Position numbers and translations under genes: made by a program. Source: Gammaproteobacteria bacterium (GTDB taxonomy: Bacteria; Gemmatimonadota; Gemmatimonadetes; Longimicrobiales; Gaopeijiaceae). From it: a stretch of DNA of 50,830 nucleotides. The stretch lies in assembly GCA_009840525.1 (NCBI GenBank), contig VXNP01000068.1, forward strand, positions 1 to 50,830. Direction: 5' to 3'. The notes under the pieces were generated by a model. That model was not told where the DNA came from and ran no database searches. It saw only the letters and a list, made by a program, of their open reading frames with translations. Positions 7,708 through 14,214 of the stretch are shown piece after piece. Every line of letters starts with the position of its first letter. Positions within the stretch are counted from its first letter, which is position 1.

Positions 7708-8781
7708 ATGACCACGGCAGCAAACAAGTACTCGCCAGACTACGCGGTACCCCCCGGCTGGGTGATCGAAGAGCATCTGGCCACGCACGGTATCTCCCAG
7801 GCCGAGCTGGCCAGAAGATGCGGTCGGTCACCCAAGCTCATCAGCGAAATCATCGCTGGCAGGGCCCCGATCGAACCGGGCACGGCTCTGCAGTTCGAGA
7901 TGGTGCTGGGAGTCGACGCCAGTATTTGGCTCGGGATCGAGGCAGACTATCAGCTTTTTCGTGCGCGCGAGGCTGACGCAAGGAGGGCCCGTGATCTGGT
8001 AGCTTGGGCGAAGACGTTCCCTGCCCGGGACCTGGTGAAGCGAGGTGCCATGGATCCACCCTCGTCCGAAAGTGCAACGGTCCAGACGCTCCTGTCTTTC
8101 TTTGGCGTGGCGACAAAACATGCGTGGGACACGAAATACGGCGCAGCTCAAGCGGCTTACCGGCATTCACCGAGCTTCGAGAGCGATCAGCCGGCGCTGA
8201 AGACGTGGTTGAGGCTGGTTGAACTGGATGCGGAGAGGCAGAACTGTGGTAGCTATGACGAGCCGCGCTTCAGGTCCGCGTTGCGCCAGGTTCGTAGCCT
8301 GACCCGTGATCCGATGACGGCTGCCATCCGAAAAGCCAGAGAGTTGTGCGCCGAAACGGGCGTTGCTTTGGCGGTGGTGGATCCGTTGCCCAAGGTGCGC
8401 CTGAGCGGTGCCGCCTGGTGGTACAGGCCCGGAAAACCGGTGATTGCGCTTACAGGGCGTCACAAGTCCGATGATCATCTGTGGTTCAGCTTTTTTCACG
8501 AAGCGGCCCATCTCCTCCTTCACAGCAGGCGGGAGATCTTTATTGACGATCTCAGTCCAGGCGGGGATGACATCGAAGCCCAGGCGAACGTTTGGGCAGC
8601 GAACTTTCTTCTGCCTCGCCAGCACTGGCGGCAGTTCGTCGCGAATGGCGTTTTCGGTTCAGGCAACGTCCAGGAGTTCGCGCAGGAACAGGGAATAGCC
8701 CCGGGCATCGTAGTTGGGCGCTTGCAGCACGAGAAACTAGTCCCCTGGAACCAACTCAATCACCTCAAGAAAGCCGCGTAG
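7708..8781 (+). CDS. HigA-type HTH antitoxin fused to an ImmA/IrrE metallopeptidase domain
   Basis: A 357-aa fusion. The first 90 residues are a HigA-like XRE helix-turn-helix (VIEEHLATHGISQAELARR, PKLISEIIAGRAPI, TALQFEMVLGVDASIWL). The last 150 carry the ImmA/IrrE zinc peptidase signature His264-Glu-Ala-Ala-His268 (FFHEAAHLLLH) followed by DIEAQANVWAANFLLP, which supplies a third ligand. ImmA/IrrE domains cleave partner regulators. Here the peptidase is joined to the DNA-binding antitoxin, so it could act on itself or on a regulator elsewhere. It follows the HigB-like toxin by 17 bases and probably binds the operator at 7308-7340. The architecture is known in databases, but its mechanism is poorly studied. 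Confidence 0.9.
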   Translation: MTTAANKYSPDYAVPPGWVIEEHLATHGISQAELARRCGRSPKLISEIIAGRAPIEPGTALQFEMVLGVDASIWLGIEADYQLFRAREADARRARDLVAWAKTFPARDLVKRGAMDPPSSESATVQTLLSFFGVATKHAWDTKYGAAQAAYRHSPSFESDQPALKTWLRLVELDAERQNCGSYDEPRFRSALRQVRSLTRDPMTAAIRKARELCAETGVALAVVDPLPKVRLSGAAWWYRPGKPVIALTGRHKSDDHLWFSFFHEAAHLLLHSRREIFIDDLSPGGDDIEAQANVWAANFLLPRQHWRQFVANGVFGSGNVQEFAQEQGIAPGIVVGRLQHEKLVPWNQLNHLKKAA

Positions 8782-8805
8782 GTTCCAATTGCACTCCTGC
8801 GGAAG

Positions 8806-9132
8806 ATGGACCTGAAGGAAGCCCAGGCCCGGGTCGACGCCTGGATCTCGCGATTCGAGGAGGGCTACTGGCCTCCGCTCGTCAACCTCGCTCGCCTGGT
8901 CGAGGAGGTCGGTGAACTCTCGCGCGAGCTCAATCACCGCTTCGGTTCCAAGCTCAAACGGGCCGACGAGCCCGAGCAGGATCTGGCGCTCGAGATCGGC
9001 GACATCCTCTTCGTGCTGATCGCCCTCTCCAACGAGCGGAGAATCGATCTCGACGACGCCCTGGAGCGGGTTCTCGAGAAGTACGAGACGCGCGACAGCG
9101 ATCGCTGGACCCCGGCTATCCCGCAAGAGTGA
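8806..9132 (+). CDS. MazG-like nucleotide pyrophosphohydrolase
   Basis: A 108-aa single-domain MazG-type enzyme that hydrolyses nucleoside triphosphates to monophosphate and pyrophosphate. The Mg-binding residues are visible as EEVGEL (33-38) and LEIGDI (62-67), giving the EExxE...ExxD pattern of the all-alpha NTP-pyrophosphatase fold. Length fits the short YpjD-like branch. Its stop overlaps the GTG start of queG (GTGA at 9129-9132), so the two are cotranslated. The actual nucleotide substrate cannot be told from sequence. Confidence 0.9.
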   Translation: MDLKEAQARVDAWISRFEEGYWPPLVNLARLVEEVGELSRELNHRFGSKLKRADEPEQDLALEIGDILFVLIALSNERRIDLDDALERVLEKYETRDSDRWTPAIPQE

Positions 9133-10355
9133 AATCCGCCGCCGACCTTCGCGACCGCATCCGCGCCAGCGCCGGCGCCCTCGGCTTCGACCGGGTTCGC
9201 TTTACCACCCCGCACGCCAGCGGGCACATGGAGTTCTACCGGAGCTGGATCGAAGAGGGGGCCCACGGCGAGATGGGCTACCTTGCCCGCGAGGACTCCA
9301 TTGCGCGCAGGGGCGACCTCCGGCTCACCATGGCGGACGTGCGCTCGGTCGTGCTCGTGACCCACAACTACTACCAGCCCGATCCTCCCGGGCTCGCTAG
9401 GGACGGGCGGCGCGCGGTGATCGCCCGCTACGCGCGCGGGGACGACTACCACGATGTCATGAAGCGGCGCCTGGTGAAGCTGCTCGCGGAGATCGAGGGA
9501 GATGCCGGGCGCCGTGTCTCCGGGCGCGCCTATGTGGATACGGGCCCGATCCTGGAGCGCGAACTGGCGACGCGCGCGGGACTGGGATGGCTGGGGAAGA
9601 ACACGATGCTGATCGACCCGGGACGCGGCTCGTACTTCTTCCTGGGAGTCCTGCTCCTCGACCTCGAGCTGCCGGAGGACGAACCCTTCACCGAGGACCG
9701 GTGCGGGACCTGCCGGAGCTGCCTCGACGCGTGCCCCACCGGTGCCCTGCTGGGACGCGATGCGCAGGGGGCGCCGGTCATGGACGCCCGGCGCTGCATC
9801 TCCTATCTGACCATCGAGCACCGGGGGCCGATCCCGCGAGAGCTGAGGGCGCAGGTCGGCAACCGCATCTACGGCTGCGACATCTGCCAGGAAGTGTGTC
9901 CATGGAACGTGAAGTTCCAGACCCCGGCCACCGAGCCGGCGTACCGGGCGCGGCCCGAGTTGGACGGTCCCCTGCTGGTGGAGCTGGCCGAGCGTCTGCT
10001 CGCCATGGACGACGAAGCGTTCTCGCGCGCCTTCCGTGGCTCACCCGTCAAGCGGGCTCGGCGCAACGGCCTGCTGCGCAACGTCTGCGTGGGGCTCGGG
10101 AACCAGGGTGGTGAGGATGCGGTCGCCGTGCTGATCCGGGCGCTTCAGGACAAGGCCCCGCTGGTGCGGGGCCACGCGGCATGGGGGCTGGGGCGAATCC
10201 CGGAGTCGATCGAGGCGTCAGCCGCGCTGCGCGCGCGCATGAAAGTGGAGGATGACGCCTGGGTGCGCGAGGAAATCGCGCGGGCCCTGGAACAGGAGCT
10301 GCGGGCGGACCCTCAACCCGGAGCGCCGTCAGCTCAGCCGTTCGTCTCCGTGTAG
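9129..10355 (+). CDS. queG: Epoxyqueuosine reductase QueG
   Basis: Performs the last step of queuosine synthesis in tRNA, reducing epoxyqueuosine with a cobalamin and two 4Fe-4S clusters. The 408-aa chain has YVDTGPILERELA and GWLGKNTMLI in the cobalamin-binding domain, the first cluster motif Cys192-x2-Cys195-x2-Cys198-x3-Cys202 (followed by PTGAL) and the second set CDICQEVCPWN starting at Cys250, then a C-terminal HEAT-like stretch (about 315-395). It starts with GTG at 9129 overlapping the stop of the MazG-like gene. Its last 22 bases overlap the convergent gene at 10334-10849. Confidence 0.95.
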   Translation: MKSAADLRDRIRASAGALGFDRVRFTTPHASGHMEFYRSWIEEGAHGEMGYLAREDSIARRGDLRLTMADVRSVVLVTHNYYQPDPPGLARDGRRAVIARYARGDDYHDVMKRRLVKLLAEIEGDAGRRVSGRAYVDTGPILERELATRAGLGWLGKNTMLIDPGRGSYFFLGVLLLDLELPEDEPFTEDRCGTCRSCLDACPTGALLGRDAQGAPVMDARRCISYLTIEHRGPIPRELRAQVGNRIYGCDICQEVCPWNVKFQTPATEPAYRARPELDGPLLVELAERLLAMDDEAFSRAFRGSPVKRARRNGLLRNVCVGLGNQGGEDAVAVLIRALQDKAPLVRGHAAWGLGRIPESIEASAALRARMKVEDDAWVREEIARALEQELRADPQPGAPSAQPFVSV

Positions 10356-10849
10356 GCGGCGGCGAACTCCTCCACCTTGGCCGTGACCGCGGCTTCGAGA
10401 GCGGCCTGGGCATCGACGATCGCGGCGACCCCCAGCCCGGTGGCGAACCAGGTGACGGCCTCCGACAGCGTGATCTGGTTGTCGCGCGTCATCTGGGTCG
10501 ACTGGTGGACGCGCACCGCCACCGACCAGGCCAGCGCCCCCGTCACCGCCACGCCATCGCCGGGCGTGCACTCCAGGATGATGCGCAGCTCGGGAAGGCC
10601 GGGGTTGCGAAGCATCTCGCCCTGGGTCAGCAGCTCCACCTCTGCGGCCGCAAGGGTCGCCTCGGCCTGGACCCGCACCGATTCGTCGGTGATCCCGGCG
10701 CCCGCGCAGGCGGCCCCGGTCTGCGCGCTGACGAAGACGCCGCCCAGATCCTCCAGGGTATAGCGGTTCCACACCGTGTCCTGGGCGGCGCCTTCCACCG
10801 GGAGGCCGATCAGCCCGAGTACCATCGCGATCAACGCGTAACGCTTCAT
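10334..10849 (-). CDS. Secreted protein of unknown function (171 aa)
   Basis: Start set at the ATG at 10849, which has GGAG 7 bases upstream and gives a clean signal peptide (MKRYALIAMVLGLIGLPVEGAAQD). An upstream ATG at 10906 would bury the signal. The mature part has two cysteines (about residues 48 and 92), a repeated alpha/beta pattern and the segments TLEDLGGVFVSAQTGAAC, ELLTQGEMLRNPGLPELRI and ITLSEAVTWFATGLGV. I recognise the style as a recurrent small secreted family of this group but know no function. The 3' end overlaps queG by 22 bases, tail to tail. Confidence 0.78.
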   Translation of the reverse strand: MKRYALIAMVLGLIGLPVEGAAQDTVWNRYTLEDLGGVFVSAQTGAACAGAGITDESVRVQAEATLAAAEVELLTQGEMLRNPGLPELRIILECTPGDGVAVTGALAWSVAVRVHQSTQMTRDNQITLSEAVTWFATGLGVAAIVDAQAALEAAVTAKVEEFAAAYTETNG

Positions 10850-10905
10850 TCCGTGCTCCGTAAGCGGACGCTCGCCGACGTCCTCGGGTTCAGTTGGCCA
10901 AACCA

Positions 10906-10931
10906 AACCCCTCGCACAAGTACGAGGGGTT
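10906..10931 (-). terminator. Intrinsic terminator after the ankyrin gene
   Basis: A perfect 9-base-pair stem (AACCCCTCG and CGAGGGGTT, 10906-10914 and 10923-10931) with an 8-base loop starts 30 bases past the stop of the ankyrin gene at 10961. Read on the minus strand it is followed by TGGTTTGG, a weak T-rich tail. It would end the DUF1592-DUF1552-ankyrin operon and separate it from the small secreted gene that begins at 10849. Confidence 0.6.
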
Positions 10932-10960
10932 CGGCACCGGGCGGGAAGAGATCCCGTGCT

Positions 10961-12736
10961 TCAGCAGGATCTGCAGTTGTGGTTGTTCTTCGATCCCAGC
11001 TTCTCCAGCAGGGCGACGGTCGGAGGATGCGGCTGAGCCCGCTGCTCCGGGCTGTTGGCCATGTCGGCGACGGTATGGCCCCGCCGGCTGAGCAGCGTCA
11101 CGTCGGCGCCCCGCTCCACCAGGAACAGGATCGTCTCGTTGTCGCCCCGCGCGGCCGCGTGGTGGATGGGCGCGAACCCGTCCTTGTCGCGGATGTTGGG
11201 ATCGATGCCCACTTCGTCAACCAGGAAGCGCACCGCCGGCAGCCACCCATCGGGTACGTGCCGGTGCGTCTGCGCTACGCGTGAGGTGCCGAAGCCAACG
11301 CCCGAAGCGGCGTGCAGCGGATGGACCCCGAGTCCTCCGTGAGGCACGGGTTCAAGCCCGGACGGATCTTCTTCCGGTTCGCCGGGGCGCTGGAAGAAGA
11401 AGCGCCTGGGGTTGATCAGGTTGTACGTCCAGATGTTGGGGTCGGCCCCGTTGTCGAGCAGCAGCCTCATGGCTTGCACGTCGGCGGCGTAGGCGGCCCG
11501 CCAGAACGGGGTCGCGCCCGCGAAGTCCACGCCCATGCGGCCCGCGTTGTAGGCGGCGTACCAGATGTGGGTGGTGGTGCGCGCGTCAGGGTCGGCGCCC
11601 GCGTCGAGCAGCAACTGCATGAGCTCGAGGTAGTCGGTTTCCTGCTGGCGGAAGGCCTGTGGCTGGGGATACCAGGTGCGCAACGACCACTCGATGTTGA
11701 GCGCGGCGAACAGGGGGCCCGCGCCGTCGTCGCTCAGCAGGTTCGGGTCGGCCCCGGCCTCCAGCAGCGTCCTCGCCAGGTCGTAGTTTCCGTTGATGGT
11801 CGCGAGCAGCAGGGGCGACGACTGATCCGCGCTTGGCAGGTTGATGTCGGCACCGCCGTCAACCAGCACCCGCATGGCATCGGCGTGCCCGTTGCGGACC
11901 GCGTAGTGCAGCGGGGAGAACCCTCCCTGAATGCCGATCTGCTCGATGGACGAGAGTACCTTGGGGCCGTCTGGCGGGATCTCCGGTTCGTTCCCCTGAC
12001 CGGCACCGGCACCCGGAAAACCACCGCGTCCCTGGCCGGGCTGCTGGGCTCCCGGCTCCTCCTCGGGCTCCGGGTCCTTCTCCGCTTCGCGGATGCGCTG
12101 CCGGCGGGTCCGCTCTTCCCGGTCCGCAGCCTCGATCTCGGAGAAGTCGCGGGTGTCGCTGACCAGGTCGGGGTCGGCGCCGGCGTCGAGCAGCGCCTGC
12201 AGCGCCCCTGCGGAATTGCGCGCTGCGGCGAACATCGCGGGCGTGCGGCTGGAGTAGCCGTCGCGGACGTTCACGTCGGCACCGTGCCCGACCAGCGCAT
12301 TCACCACCTCGAGGGCGTCGGCCTCGGCGGCGAAGTGCAGGGACGCGGCGCCGGTTCCGGTCAGAATGTCCGGATTGGCGCCAGCGTCGAGAAGCGCCGC
12401 GACCACGTCGGCGTTGCCGGCCCGGCTCGCCAGGTGGAGGGGCGTGTAGCCGCCCACGCGGGTAGCCGGCTGCAGGGTGGCGCCCGCGAAGATGAGCGTC
12501 TCGACGATGTCGAGCTGGTCGTTCAGCGCCGACCAATGCAGCGCGGTCATTCCGTCGGGCTGCGCCGCGCTCGGATCCGCTCCCTGCCGGAGCAGATTGC
12601 GAATTTCCTCCGCCTCGCCCCGCTGCGCCGCATCAGCGACCGGGGACTCGTCGGGTGTGGCCGCGACCAGCACCAGGGCGCTGACCGCCAGCGTCCGCTT
12701 GAACCAGGGTGCGAAAGTTCGCTTTCCTGTCACCAT
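10961..12736 (-). CDS. Large secreted ankyrin-repeat protein (591 aa)
   Basis: Start at the ATG at 12736, with GAGGAG about 9 bases upstream. An N-terminal signal (KRTLAVSALVLVAATP) precedes ankyrin repeats of standard form (MTALHWSALNDQLDIVETLIFAGA, YTPLHLASRAGNADVVAALLDAGA) in two blocks. Between them, about residues 190-265, is a charged and then Pro/Gly/Gln-rich insert (REERTRRQRIREAEKDPEPE, QQPGQGRGGFPGAG). The chain ends in GSKNNHNCRSC. It probably binds a protein or scaffold in the periplasm or at the cell surface. It starts 22 bases after the DUF1552 gene and is the third gene of the DUF1592-DUF1552-ankyrin operon. Confidence 0.9.
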   Translation of the reverse strand: MVTGKRTFAPWFKRTLAVSALVLVAATPDESPVADAAQRGEAEEIRNLLRQGADPSAAQPDGMTALHWSALNDQLDIVETLIFAGATLQPATRVGGYTPLHLASRAGNADVVAALLDAGANPDILTGTGAASLHFAAEADALEVVNALVGHGADVNVRDGYSSRTPAMFAAARNSAGALQALLDAGADPDLVSDTRDFSEIEAADREERTRRQRIREAEKDPEPEEEPGAQQPGQGRGGFPGAGAGQGNEPEIPPDGPKVLSSIEQIGIQGGFSPLHYAVRNGHADAMRVLVDGGADINLPSADQSSPLLLATINGNYDLARTLLEAGADPNLLSDDGAGPLFAALNIEWSLRTWYPQPQAFRQQETDYLELMQLLLDAGADPDARTTTHIWYAAYNAGRMGVDFAGATPFWRAAYAADVQAMRLLLDNGADPNIWTYNLINPRRFFFQRPGEPEEDPSGLEPVPHGGLGVHPLHAASGVGFGTSRVAQTHRHVPDGWLPAVRFLVDEVGIDPNIRDKDGFAPIHHAAARGDNETILFLVERGADVTLLSRRGHTVADMANSPEQRAQPHPPTVALLEKLGSKNNHNCRSC

Positions 12737-12758
12737 TGTCCCACTCCTCGCAGCGTGC

Positions 12759-14147
12759 CTACACGGCAAAGGTGCCGGTGCTGTTGCCGAACGACTCGAG
12801 CTCGTTCAGGCCGAGCCGATGCAGCAGGTCGAGCATGACGTTCGCCATCGGGGTGCCCGGAGGCGCGACCACGTGCTGTTCGCCCTCCAGCAGTCCGTTC
12901 ATGCCGCCGACCATGAAGAGCGGGCAGCGGGCATGGTTGTGGATGTTGGGGTCGGCCATCGCCGATCCGTACATGATCATCGTCTTGTCGAGCAGGGTCG
13001 CGTCCCCGTCGTTGGTCGCCTGCAGCTTCTCGAGGAAGTACGGAAGCATGCCGACGTGATAGGTGTTGATCAGCGCGAAGTCGAGAATCCGCTCCTCACG
13101 TCCGCCGTGGTGGCTGCCCGCGTGGAAGGGCGTCGAGGAACCGCTCTCCGGAAAGATCCTCGGCGAAGCGTCCCGGCCCAGCTTGAACGAGAAGACCCGC
13201 GTGGTGTCGGAGGCGAAGGCGAGCAGCTGCAGGTCGAACATCACTTCCATGTGCTCGCGGAAATCATCCGGCACGCCCACGGGGGCCTCGGGGATCTCCC
13301 GCTCCTCTCCGCTCGTGTTCTGCATCTCGATGCGCGTGATGCGCTGTTCCAGGTCGCGGATGTTGTCGATGTAGCGGGAGACGCGCTGCTGGTCGGCCGG
13401 TCCCAGCTCACGCTTCAGGCTGGTGATCTCGTCCAGCATCCAGTCGAGGATGCTGCGGTCGGTGCGCAGGCGCTGGGCCCTCTGCTCCGGGGTTCCGCCG
13501 GCTCCGAAGAGCTGCTGGAAGACGGCGCGCGGATCGCGGATCATCGGCAGCGGCTCACTGGGAGACGCCCAGCTGACGGTATCGGTGTAGGCGCAGGCGT
13601 AGCCGTACGCGCAACCGCCCGCCTGGTCCACGTTCTCGATGGTGAGCTGGATCGACGGAATCGGGGTCTCCTGGCCGTAGCGCTGGACGAAGAGCTGGTC
13701 CATGGAGGTCCCGATATGCAGGTCGGAGCCCTGGGTCTGCTTCGGGTGCGCCTGGGTGAGGAACACCGCCGTGGTGCGGAAGTGGTCACCGCCGATTTCC
13801 TCGGGCGAGAACGCATCCGCCATGCGCGAGTCGGTGTTGGTCACGATCGTGAGATACTTCCGGAAGGGCTCGAGCGACCGCAGGCTGGTGGGGGAAAGGT
13901 CGAAATCCTTCCCCTCGGCGGCGGGGGCCCAGAGGTTCTGGGAGGCACCCCACTCGTTGCACCCGGCCGCGCCGTGCACCTGTTCGATGAAGACGAGCCG
14001 GGTGTCGTTGGCGGCCCGTCCCGCGGCGGTCGCCGACCACAATCTTCCCGCGGGAACCATGGCGTCGAGCAGCGGCAACCCGATGACGCCGCTCATGCTC
14101 CGCAACATCGTGCGCCTGGAGATGCTCTTTCCGGTGATGAAATTCAT
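12759..14147 (-). CDS. Tat-exported DUF1552 protein
   Basis: A 462-aa DUF1552 protein. The N-terminus has a twin-arginine signal (SRRTMLRSMSGVIGLPLLDAMVP). The body shows the family's marks: RLVFIEQVHGAAGCNEWG, GGDHFRTTAVFLTQAHPKQT, IGTSMDQLFVQRYG, PIPSIQLTIENVDQ, SILDWMLDEI, ITRIEMQN and HAGSHHGGREERI. DUF1552 has no established activity; the fold is related to sulfatase/phosphatase-like DUF1501 proteins. It lies 67 bases after the DUF1592-type gene and 22 bases before the ankyrin gene. DUF1552 and DUF1592 genes occur next to each other in many Planctomycetes, Acidobacteria and related genomes, so a shared periplasmic role is likely. Confidence 0.92.
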   Translation of the reverse strand: MNFITGKSISRRTMLRSMSGVIGLPLLDAMVPAGRLWSATAAGRAANDTRLVFIEQVHGAAGCNEWGASQNLWAPAAEGKDFDLSPTSLRSLEPFRKYLTIVTNTDSRMADAFSPEEIGGDHFRTTAVFLTQAHPKQTQGSDLHIGTSMDQLFVQRYGQETPIPSIQLTIENVDQAGGCAYGYACAYTDTVSWASPSEPLPMIRDPRAVFQQLFGAGGTPEQRAQRLRTDRSILDWMLDEITSLKRELGPADQQRVSRYIDNIRDLEQRITRIEMQNTSGEEREIPEAPVGVPDDFREHMEVMFDLQLLAFASDTTRVFSFKLGRDASPRIFPESGSSTPFHAGSHHGGREERILDFALINTYHVGMLPYFLEKLQATNDGDATLLDKTMIMYGSAMADPNIHNHARCPLFMVGGMNGLLEGEQHVVAPPGTPMANVMLDLLHRLGLNELESFGNSTGTFAV

Positions 14148-14214
14148 CGTTCAGACTCCGTTCGAAGTACAACTCTGCAAGGGCACCTGCTCATGCGGTG
14201 CTCGCGTAATCAAT

